Source: GWB1-38-13 sp964608405
GTDB taxonomy: Bacteria; Patescibacteriota; Microgenomatia; UBA8517
Length of the DNA: 23,481 nt
Assembly: GCA_964608405.1 (NCBI GenBank)
Contig: CAZSNC010000010.1
Span: 1 to 23,481, forward strand
Direction: 5' to 3'
The notes under the pieces were generated by a model that was not told where the DNA came from, made no database searches, and saw only the letters and a list, made by a program, of their open reading frames with translations. The position numbers and the translations under genes were made by a program. Every line of letters begins with the position of its first letter. Positions within the stretch are counted from its first letter, which is position 1. This document shows, piece after piece, positions 1-5,961 of this stretch.

Positions 1-3
1 TTT

Positions 4-41
4 GCCGCGCTCTCCGCGGTGCCGGGCGCGGGGTGCGCGGC
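4..41. repeat. GC-rich perfect hairpin at window edge
   Basis: Positions 4-10 (GCCGCGC) pair with 35-41 (GCGCGGC), and 12-18 (CTCCGCG) pair with 27-33 (CGCGGGG, one G-T pair). Only a T/T mismatch (11/34) lies between the two stems, and the loop is 8 nt. Of positions 1-42, 35 are G or C, in a window that is otherwise clearly AT-rich. It lies 28 nt beyond the 3' end of tRNA-Gln on the minus strand and has no T-tract on either side that would make it a normal terminator. It may be the edge of a structured RNA, or a chimeric or fold-back assembly artefact. The hairpin is seen; its role is unknown. Confidence 0.7.
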
Positions 42-69
42 CACTGATAATATTTCCATTCAAAAACTG

Positions 70-140
70 CTGCCCAGCAGGGATTCGAACCCCGATTTCC
101 ACGTCCAGAGCGTGGCGTGCTACCCTTACACCACCGGGCA
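70..140 (-). tRNA. tRNA-Gln (anticodon CTG)
   Basis: Read on the minus strand, a full cloverleaf folds: 7-bp acceptor stem (TGCCCGG with CTGGGCA), 4-bp D stem (GTGT/GCAC), 5-bp anticodon stem (CCACG/CGTGG) around the loop CTCTGGA, 4-nt variable loop, and a T arm with TTCGAAT. The anticodon CTG reads CAG. The weak U1-A72 pair and discriminator G73 are known glutamine identity features. The 3' CCA is not encoded, so it must be added after transcription. A TGATATAAT box about 17 nt upstream is a likely promoter. Confidence 0.95.
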
Positions 141-156
141 ATAATTCAGTAGCCAT

Positions 157-165
157 ATTATATCA
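157..165 (-). promoter_or_regulatory. Extended -10 promoter of tRNA-Gln
   Basis: The minus strand reads TGATATAAT, a perfect extended -10 element (TG-n-TATAAT). Transcription would begin near position 150, giving a 5' leader of about 10 nt before the tRNA. No good -35 box is visible, which is usual for extended -10 promoters. Confidence 0.6.
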
Positions 166-181
166 GAAATGAGGCTATAAT

Positions 182-874
182 ATGATTACCGTGTTTATAC
201 TTATTGACAAACCAAAAGGAATTTCTTCACACGACGTTGTTTATCGATTGAGAAACATTACCGGTGAAAAAAGAATTGGACATGCGGGTACTTTAGACCC
301 AAACGCTACTGGACTTTTGATTGTCGGGGTGGGTAGAGAATCAACTAAAAAATTGTGGACAAAATTTGGAAAGTTGGATAAAACATATGTTGCCGAAATT
401 GTCTTTGGAGAAGAGAGATTTACGGATGATGTCAAGGGCGATACTCGTGACTCAGAATTTGTAACGAGAATTAATCTCATCCCCAGAAAGCCTATGATTG
501 AGGAAATTCTTAAGATGTTTATCGGAGAGCAATTGCAAGTACCCCCAAACTACTCTGCTATAAAAATTAAAGGCAAAAAAGCATATCAATTAGCCTTAAA
601 GAGTCCAAGTTTGTGTCCAAGTTTAAAACCAAAGAAAATTACTATTTATTCCATAAAACTTCTCAAATATAAGTTTCCAATTCTTGAAATTGAAACAAGG
701 GTTTCAAGCGGAACATATATCAGAGCTTTGGCAAGAGATTTGGGAAGAAAACTCAAATGTGGGGCATATCTTAACAACTTAAGAAGGGTGAAAATCGGGA
801 AGTATAGAATTGATGACAGTGTAAGTCTCAATAAATTAACCGAGAAGAACATATCAAATCATTATTTTGACTGA
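182..874 (+). CDS. truB: tRNA pseudouridine(55) synthase TruB
   Basis: TruB isomerises U55 to pseudouridine in the T loop of tRNAs. The N-terminal IDKPKGISSHDVV and the motif GHAGTLDPNATGLL are family signatures; Asp39 in GTLDP is the expected catalytic residue. At 230 residues it is shorter than the roughly 300 of many TruBs, and no C-terminal PUA-like domain is apparent. Start choice: ATG 182 has GAGG at 171-174 with suitable spacing. However, a TATAAT at 176-181 lies directly before it; if that is a real -10, the in-frame GTG at 191 (VFILIDKPKG) would be the start of a nearly leaderless mRNA. The gene ends in TGA, supporting the standard code. Function is confident; the start is less so. 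Confidence 0.95.
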   Translation: MITVFILIDKPKGISSHDVVYRLRNITGEKRIGHAGTLDPNATGLLIVGVGRESTKKLWTKFGKLDKTYVAEIVFGEERFTDDVKGDTRDSEFVTRINLIPRKPMIEEILKMFIGEQLQVPPNYSAIKIKGKKAYQLALKSPSLCPSLKPKKITIYSIKLLKYKFPILEIETRVSSGTYIRALARDLGRKLKCGAYLNNLRRVKIGKYRIDDSVSLNKLTEKNISNHYFD

Positions 875-908
875 TTATTTTTTCAAATATATTGTTTATC
901 ATTAAACT

Positions 909-1646
909 ATGAATATTTTACAGGCGGGAATTCTTGGAATTGTTCAGGGATTGACTGAGTTTTTGCCGGTTTCATCAAGCGGACATCTTGTCCTGGTACA
1001 AAGTTTTATTCCGAACTTTTCCCAGCCAGGAGTATTATTTGATGCATACCTTCATTTTGGAACACTTCTTGCGGTATTGGTTTATTACTTTAAGAGAATT
1101 TTTAAATTGGATTTTATCTACATAAAAATCCTGGTTTTGGCTTCTATCCCTGCGGTTGTTGTCGGATTTTTACTTAAGGATCATATCGATGTGATTTTCC
1201 AAAACACAAAATTGGTGGGGGTTGCACTGCTTCTCTCCGGAATTATGAATATTAAAACTGACAGCAACAAAGAAATCTCAGATAGAATAACTGTTAAAAG
1301 TGGTTTTTTGGTCGGTCTTTTCCAGGCTTTTGCAATTTTGCCGGGTTTGTCACGTTCCGGTTCGACGATTTTTGCGGGAACACTATCGGGCATCAAAAGA
1401 GAGAAAGCTGCCGAGTTTTCCTTCTTGTTGTCTGTTCCTGCAGTAGCCGGAGCCAATGTTTTGGAGATCATTAAAAGCGGCGGGGGTGCGATATTGAGCT
1501 CAAGTTATATTGTAGGAATTATTTGCGCATTTTTAACAGGAACCGTATGTATAAAATTGTTGCTCAACATCTTGGGCAACAAGAAATTCAAATACTTCGG
1601 TTATTACTGCATAATAATTGGAGTTGCGGCAATACTTTTCATTTAA
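909..1646 (+). CDS. uppP: Undecaprenyl-diphosphatase UppP (BacA family)
   Basis: This membrane phosphatase converts undecaprenyl diphosphate to the monophosphate, returning the lipid carrier to the peptidoglycan and glycan pathways. Both family signatures are present: QGLTEFLPVSSSGHL at residues 13-27 (conserved Glu17, Ser22-24, His26) and LPGLSRSGSTI around residues 144-154 (Arg149). The rest is a series of hydrophobic helices. Its 245 residues fit the compact members of the family. It starts 34 nt after truB. A weak promoter (TTGACT 867-872, TATTGT 890-895, 17-nt spacer) would place the transcript start only about 7 nt before the ATG. It converges with the DgkA-like gene, 19 nt away, whose product acts on the same class of lipid. 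Confidence 0.96.
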   Translation: MNILQAGILGIVQGLTEFLPVSSSGHLVLVQSFIPNFSQPGVLFDAYLHFGTLLAVLVYYFKRIFKLDFIYIKILVLASIPAVVVGFLLKDHIDVIFQNTKLVGVALLLSGIMNIKTDSNKEISDRITVKSGFLVGLFQAFAILPGLSRSGSTIFAGTLSGIKREKAAEFSFLLSVPAVAGANVLEIIKSGGGAILSSSYIVGIICAFLTGTVCIKLLLNILGNKKFKYFGYYCIIIGVAAILFI

Positions 1647-1665
1647 GAGGATTTTTAATTTTCAG

Positions 1666-2034
1666 TTATTTCAAAAGAAGAACTATCTTTGGAATAAACA
1701 AGCTGGCTCCGACGATGATTGACATAAATGCTCCAAGAAGAACACATGCCGCCGATACGTCTTTGGCAATTTTTGCCGATGGGGAAATTTCAGGGCTTAC
1801 CAAATCAACCATTGTTTCAAGGACGGTATTTAACAGTTCGAAAGTAAGTACGTAAAAGATTGTGAAGGTCAGAAACAACCATTCTATCGATGTTAGTTTA
1901 AGAAAGTAACCAACCATAAGGGCTAAAATGGCCATGACAATATGGATTCGGAAATTTGGTTCATTTCTGACAGCGGTATTGAGTCCCTGAAAAGCGTACC
2001 TAAAACTTTTGACAGTGGTATGTCTTAAACCCAT
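1666..2034 (-). CDS. DgkA-family lipid kinase (undecaprenol or diacylglycerol kinase)
   Basis: A small three-helix membrane kinase of the DgkA family. In Gram-positive bacteria these proteins phosphorylate undecaprenol, and in E. coli diacylglycerol. The signature is clear: NEPNFRIH at residues 24-31 (Glu25), ELLNTVLETMVDLV at 66-79 (Glu66, Asn69, Glu73, Asp77), then KIAKDVSAACVL. Three hydrophobic segments lie near residues 32-46, 51-71 and 96-118. The length of 122 is normal. A minus-strand TATACT at 2046-2051 lies 11 nt before the ATG, predicting a very short leader. Next to uppP and a PAP2 phosphatase, and with CPR genomes usually poor in phospholipid synthesis, undecaprenol is the more likely substrate. 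That is inference, not proof. Confidence 0.9.
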   Translation of the reverse strand: MGLRHTTVKSFRYAFQGLNTAVRNEPNFRIHIVMAILALMVGYFLKLTSIEWLFLTFTIFYVLTFELLNTVLETMVDLVSPEISPSAKIAKDVSAACVLLGAFMSIIVGASLFIPKIVLLLK

Positions 2035-2085
2035 AAGGTACTTAAAGTATATTGATATTTTTTAAATTTTCCAAGAATGAATTGT

Positions 2086-2096
2086 TGATATACAAT
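2086..2096 (+). promoter_or_regulatory. -10 region of the L,D-transpeptidase gene
   Basis: TGATATACAAT contains an extended -10 (TG-n-TATACA) and an overlapping TACAAT at 2091-2096. The ATG follows at 2102, so transcription should begin at or within 1-2 nt of the start codon. No Shine-Dalgarno sequence is present. It predicts a leaderless mRNA. Confidence 0.5.
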
Positions 2097-2101
2097 GAAG
2101 T

Positions 2102-2779
2102 ATGAGTAAGTTTGGCAGCCGTGGTGTTTTGGTGGTTCTTTCGTGCCTATTTATAATTCTATTTTCCTGGCTTTTTGCAGGAAGAGGTGAAAAAAAGGAA
2201 GTTCGGCAAAACAATCTTCCTTCCGATACCAGCGGAAACTTTGATTTAAATAAAAAAACGGGTTATTGGCATGGAGAAAAGATCAACATACCTCCATACA
2301 TATTCGATCTTGAAGACAAAAAAGTATTGAGTGTTGTTCCCAGGGAAGACAGGTGGGTTGAAGTTGACCTATCCGATCAAAAACTCTATGCCTGGGAGAA
2401 CGGAAAATTGTTTTTGGAGAGTCTTGTCTCAACGGGGCTTCCCTGGTTTCCGACCCCGGAGGGTGAATATACAATCTGGCTCAAATCAAGAGCGGTTACC
2501 ATGGAAGGCGGGGAGGGAAAATATTATTATAATCTTCCCAATGTTCCCTATGTAATGTTTTTCCAAAATTCTGATCTTCCCAAATCGCTTGGATATGGCC
2601 TACACGGGACTTATTGGCATAATGATTTTGGGAAAGTTCACAGTCATGGATGTGTTAATCTTCCTACATCTATTGCCAAAGAACTGTATTATTGGACATA
2701 TCCCATGCTCTCAAACAATCAGAAGTCTGTTTACGCAACGGATGAAAATCCCGGAACCAGGATTGTTATACACGAATAA
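2102..2779 (+). CDS. L,D-transpeptidase (YkuD domain), membrane anchored
   Basis: YkuD-domain enzymes form 3-3 crosslinks in peptidoglycan or attach proteins to it. The domain starts near residue 84 (RWVEVDLSDQKLYAWENG, the typical first strands) and holds the catalytic signature HGTYWH (168-173) followed by HSHGCVNL (180-187), with Cys184 as nucleophile. Residues 8-26 form one hydrophobic segment after a short basic stretch, best read as an uncleaved signal anchor placing the enzyme outside the membrane. Cys15 is not in a convincing lipobox. Between the anchor and the domain is a polar linker of about 55 residues. The PAP2 gene begins 3 nt after the stop, so the two are almost certainly co-transcribed. 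Confidence 0.93.
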   Translation: MSKFGSRGVLVVLSCLFIILFSWLFAGRGEKKEVRQNNLPSDTSGNFDLNKKTGYWHGEKINIPPYIFDLEDKKVLSVVPREDRWVEVDLSDQKLYAWENGKLFLESLVSTGLPWFPTPEGEYTIWLKSRAVTMEGGEGKYYYNLPNVPYVMFFQNSDLPKSLGYGLHGTYWHNDFGKVHSHGCVNLPTSIAKELYYWTYPMLSNNQKSVYATDENPGTRIVIHE

Positions 2780-2782
2780 TAT

Positions 2783-3280
2783 ATGTTGACATCTCTTTTC
2801 AATATCGAAAAACATGCTCTAATCACTTTCATCGCCAGTTTTTTAGTCTGGTTTATGATCGGCGGAGTATTGTATTTCTGGTTATTCAGACGGAAGTTTC
2901 GTTTCGGTGAGGTTGCAAGTATCTTTATGGCGGTTCTTTCCGCCTGGTTAATTTCGGAAACCCTTAAAAAAATATTTCCAATTCCGCGTCCGTTTCTTGC
3001 AAATGGACAGGATCCTTTGACGCTAACCTGGCCAATGGACTCATCTTTTCCGTCAGCCCATGCATCCAGTGCCTTTGCTTTGGCACTGAGTTTAAGAAAA
3101 TCGGACAAACGGCTGTTTTTTCTATATTTCGTTTTTGCAATTGTTGTTGCTTTCGGGAGGGTAGTTAGTCGGGTTCACTATGTTGTTGATGTTTTTGCCG
3201 GTGCCTTAATCGGAATTCTTACCGTATTTATATTGGAAAGACTCGGTTTTGAACGATTATTCAAAAGAATTCTGGCTTGA
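2783..3280 (+). CDS. PAP2-superfamily membrane phosphatase
   Basis: A polytopic lipid phosphatase of the PAP2 superfamily, which includes undecaprenyl diphosphatases of the BcrC/PgpB type. All three motifs are present: KKIFPIPRP (62-70; the K and R of KX6RP), SFPSAHAS (88-95; His93) and SRVHYVVDV (129-137; Arg130, His132, Asp136). At 165 residues it is a small member with about five hydrophobic helices. It starts 3 nt after the L,D-transpeptidase, indicating translational coupling. With uppP nearby the genome has two unrelated candidates for the same step. Substrate specificity cannot be read from the sequence; phosphatidylglycerophosphate is an alternative. Confidence 0.92.
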   Translation: MLTSLFNIEKHALITFIASFLVWFMIGGVLYFWLFRRKFRFGEVASIFMAVLSAWLISETLKKIFPIPRPFLANGQDPLTLTWPMDSSFPSAHASSAFALALSLRKSDKRLFFLYFVFAIVVAFGRVVSRVHYVVDVFAGALIGILTVFILERLGFERLFKRILA

Positions 3281-3305
3281 CAATTAGCAGCTCGATGTGT
3301 AGACT
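3277..3305 (+). promoter_or_regulatory. lon promoter (TTGACA-N17-TAGACT)
   Basis: A perfect -35 box TTGACA at 3277-3282 is followed after exactly 17 nt by TAGACT (3300-3305; 4 of 6 matches to TATAAT). The -35 overlaps the stop codon of the PAP2 gene. The start point would be near 3312, giving lon a leader of about 30 nt. That leader contains a 6-bp hairpin (ACTTCA/TGAAGT, 3321-3335) just upstream of the start codon. Confidence 0.65.
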
Positions 3306-3310
3306 GCTAA
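3284..3310. promoter_or_regulatory. CIRCE-like operator (putative HrcA site) in the lon promoter
   Basis: The inverted repeat TTAGCAGCT-N9-GACTGCTAA has the exact 9-9-9 architecture of CIRCE (consensus TTAGCACTC-N9-GAGTGCTAA), the operator of the heat-shock repressor HrcA. The right half matches 8 of 9 positions and the left half 6 of 9; the outer seven bases of each arm are perfectly complementary. It fills the spacer and -10 of the lon promoter, where bound repressor would block polymerase. HrcA itself is not in the window. Confidence 0.6.
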
Positions 3311-3341
3311 GGATATCGATACTTCAAAGTGAAGTAATGCT

Positions 3342-5747
3342 ATGCAGGAAGACAAACAAAACATGATCAGAAAAGTTCCTATCGTTCCCATTAGGGGTTC
3401 AATAGTATTTCCCAATACGGATGTTGTTTTAACCTTCGGAAGAAAAAGAAGCGTTGTAGCTGTAAATTCGGCTTTTCAAACAGATAAAATTGTTGCTATA
3501 TTTGCCCAAAAAGACGCAAAAACCCAAGATCCCAAGTTTGAAGATCTTTATTCTACGGGAACAATTGCCGTTATTACCCAGATGATGTCAACGAACAATG
3601 AAATCCATTGTGTTGTTAAAGGTCAGGCCAGAGTTAAACTTCTCAAGATTTCGGAAAAAGATCCGTTTATAACAGGAGAAGTCAAAGAACTTAATGAAAA
3701 TCCTCCGACTGATGAAACAAGGGCATTTTCCAATAAACTGATCGATCTTTTTAAGAAAGCAATTAATTTGGGTAAGCAGGCTGAAGTAATGACTGTCATG
3801 AAGCTTATTTCGGGCACTCCGGAACCCAATGAAGTTGCCGACCAAATAGCATCGCTTCTTGAGATTAAAACTGCCGACAAACAGGAACTTCTTGAAACTT
3901 TGTCTTTGAAAACCAGATTGGAGAAAGTATTGCAGTATCTTACACACGAAGTTAACGTACTCGAGCTTGAAAAAACCATTTCTACAAAAACCCAGAAAAG
4001 ATTTGAAGAACAAATGCGAAAAACAATGCTTCTCGAAAAGAAAAGGACAATTGAAAAGGAATTGGGGGAGGAAGAACTTGGTGACATGACGGTTGAAGAA
4101 TCAGAAACATACAAAAGAAAAATCAAGGAAGCACATATGCCCAAAGATGTTGAGGATAAAGCCAAAAAGGAATTGAAAAGACTTACACAAATGTCACCTC
4201 ACAATCCTGAAGGAGGGTACCTTCGCAATTACCTGGATTGGCTTTGCGATATGCCATGGAGCAAAGTAACTCCGAATAATGTTTCGATTGTCAACGCGGA
4301 GAAAGTATTGGAACACGATCACTATGGTCTCGGTAAAGCAAAAGAAAGAATTTTGGAGTATCTTGCAGTGATGAAAATCAAAAATAGTAAGAAATCCTCT
4401 GCTGATGAAGGTAAAAAAGACGAAGCCCAGCCAACAATTTTGTGTTTTATTGGTCCACCGGGAGTTGGTAAAACATCAATCGGTAAATCCATTGCAAGGG
4501 CACTGAAGAGAAAGTTTGTCAGAGTGTCTTTAGGGGGTATTAGAGACGAGGCCGAAATAAGAGGCCACCGAAGAACATATGTAGGTGCACTTCCCGGGAG
4601 GATTGTTCAGGGGATTAAAAATGCCGGATCAAAAAATCCGGTATTTATGCTTGACGAGATAGATAAAATCGGAACCGATTTTCGCGGAGATCCCTCATCG
4701 GCACTTTTGGAAGCACTTGATCCGGAGCAAAACAGCGAATTTTCGGATCATTATTTGGAAGTTCCTTTTGACCTTTCCGAAGTTATGTTTATAGCAACTG
4801 GAAATATGATCGAAACAATTCCGGCTGCCCTTCGCGACAGAATGGAAATAATAAATTTTCCCGGATACACGCAGGATGAGAAATACAACATTGCAGAGAG
4901 GTTTTTGTGGAGTAAACAACTTAAATTGCATGGGCTTGACGATACAAATCTGAAACTTGAGAAAGAAGCCCTCAATGAAATTATCGAAAGATACACGAGG
5001 GAAGCAGGTGTAAGAGATCTTGAAAGAAATTTGGCAACTGCCCTGAGAAAAGTTGCAAAATTGGTAGCAGACAAGAAAAATTTCCCGAAGAATATTTCAA
5101 AATCAGACGTTCGAAAGTTTTTAGGTCCGCAAAAGTTTACGTCGGTAATTGCAGAAAATAAAGACGAAGTCGGGATGTCAACGGGTTTGGCGGTAACTCC
5201 AGCCGGTGGAGAAATTCTTTTTATTGAAGTTTCCCTGATGCCGGGTAAGGGTCATTTGACATTAACAGGACAATTGGGAGATGTCATGAAGGAATCAGCA
5301 AGGGCTGCCTTTACCTGGACAAGGTCTCACTGGGAAGAATTGGGATTAAAGAAAAACTTCAATCAAAATATCGATGTTCATATTCATGTTCCTGAAGGGG
5401 CAGTTCCTAAGGATGGGCCTTCTGCCGGAATTGCAATTACTACAGCGTTGGTTTCGGCATTAACTCAAATCCCCGTCAAAAGGGAAATCGGTATGACGGG
5501 GGAAATTACTCTCCGCGGGAGAGTATTGGAAATCGGCGGAGTGAAGGAAAAAGTAATTGCCGGACATAGGGCAGGGTTGAAAACTATAATTCTTCCCAAG
5601 GGTAACGAGAAGGATATGGAAGACGTTCCAAAAGAAGTTATAAAAGACGTTAAATTTTATTTTGTTGATAATTATTCCGATGTAATTAAAATTGCGCTGA
5701 AGTCTTACCCTAAATCAATTAAAGCCAAGACGAAGAAGCGTATGTAA
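3342..5747 (+). CDS. lon: ATP-dependent protease Lon (LonA type)
   Basis: Lon is a cytoplasmic, homohexameric AAA+ serine protease that degrades misfolded and regulatory proteins. Domains in order: N-terminal substrate-recognition domain (about 10-200), coiled coil (about 205-265), AAA+ module with Walker A GPPGVGKT (371-378) and Walker B MLDEID (436-441), and the C-terminal protease with Ser694 in PKDGPSAG and Lys737 in GGVKEKVIAGH, 43 residues apart as in E. coli. The length of 801 is normal. ATG 3342 has little Shine-Dalgarno support; an in-frame ATG at 3363 (MIRKVPIVPIRG) is a possible alternative. The gene stands alone between its own promoter with a CIRCE-like operator and a strong terminator, so it appears to be a heat-shock-controlled single-gene unit. 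Confidence 0.98.
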   Translation: MQEDKQNMIRKVPIVPIRGSIVFPNTDVVLTFGRKRSVVAVNSAFQTDKIVAIFAQKDAKTQDPKFEDLYSTGTIAVITQMMSTNNEIHCVVKGQARVKLLKISEKDPFITGEVKELNENPPTDETRAFSNKLIDLFKKAINLGKQAEVMTVMKLISGTPEPNEVADQIASLLEIKTADKQELLETLSLKTRLEKVLQYLTHEVNVLELEKTISTKTQKRFEEQMRKTMLLEKKRTIEKELGEEELGDMTVEESETYKRKIKEAHMPKDVEDKAKKELKRLTQMSPHNPEGGYLRNYLDWLCDMPWSKVTPNNVSIVNAEKVLEHDHYGLGKAKERILEYLAVMKIKNSKKSSADEGKKDEAQPTILCFIGPPGVGKTSIGKSIARALKRKFVRVSLGGIRDEAEIRGHRRTYVGALPGRIVQGIKNAGSKNPVFMLDEIDKIGTDFRGDPSSALLEALDPEQNSEFSDHYLEVPFDLSEVMFIATGNMIETIPAALRDRMEIINFPGYTQDEKYNIAERFLWSKQLKLHGLDDTNLKLEKEALNEIIERYTREAGVRDLERNLATALRKVAKLVADKKNFPKNISKSDVRKFLGPQKFTSVIAENKDEVGMSTGLAVTPAGGEILFIEVSLMPGKGHLTLTGQLGDVMKESARAAFTWTRSHWEELGLKKNFNQNIDVHIHVPEGAVPKDGPSAGIAITTALVSALTQIPVKREIGMTGEITLRGRVLEIGGVKEKVIAGHRAGLKTIILPKGNEKDMEDVPKEVIKDVKFYFVDNYSDVIKIALKSYPKSIKAKTKKRM

Positions 5748-5754
5748 AATAATT

Positions 5755-5802
5755 CTCACAAAACATTAAACCACCGGCTTTAACCCTTGTGAGTATTTTT
5801 TT
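5755..5802 (+). terminator. Intrinsic terminator of lon
   Basis: CTCACAA (5755-5761) pairs with TTGTGAG (5787-5793), and inner segments TTAAACC and GGCTTTAA extend the stem. A run of seven T follows at 5796-5802. It lies 8 nt after the lon stop codon. Confidence 0.85.
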
Positions 5803-5825
5803 CTAATTGATTGGAATTAATAATA

Positions 5826-5888
5826 AAACACACTTTTTATCCTTCCGCTTCTAATTAGCCTCGCATAATGGTAAGATTGAGTGTGTTT
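5826..5888. repeat. 9-bp inverted repeat ending at the 5' edge of tRNA-Glu
   Basis: AAACACACT at 5826-5834 is the exact reverse complement of AGTGTGTTT at 5880-5888. The right arm abuts the first base of tRNA-Glu. The 45-nt interval contains CATAAT at 5864-5869, a possible -10 of the tRNA promoter, so the arms could be protein-binding sites around it or a precursor-processing stem. The repeat is seen; any function is a guess. Confidence 0.4.
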
Positions 5889-5961
5889 GGCCCTATCGTC
5901 TAGAGGCCTAGGACGGCAGGTTCTCATCCTGTAAACCCCGGTTCGAATCCGGGTGGGGTCA
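5889..5961 (+). tRNA. tRNA-Glu (anticodon CTC)
   Basis: A complete cloverleaf: acceptor GGCCCTA with TGGGGTC, D stem GTCT/GGAC with a 9-nt loop, anticodon stem GCAGG/CCTGT around TTCTCAT, 4-nt variable loop, T arm CCCGG-TTCGAAT-CCGGG and discriminator A5961. The anticodon CTC reads GAG. CCA is not encoded. The 3' half overlaps, on the opposite strand, the last 13 codons of the serine recombinase, and the accessory island begins here. tRNA 3' ends are classic integration sites, so this is the probable attachment gene of the island. Confidence 0.95.

Noticed and set aside
176..181. TATAAT as an ordinary promoter for truB
   Set aside because: It abuts ATG 182, so transcription would start inside the gene. 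It works only if translation begins at GTG 191; kept as a remark on truB rather than as a feature.
1523..1855. Open frame of 110 codons on the plus strand between uppP and the DgkA-like gene
   Set aside because: It overlaps uppP in another frame and is antisense to the DgkA-like gene, which has clear family motifs; it has no recognisable features of its own.
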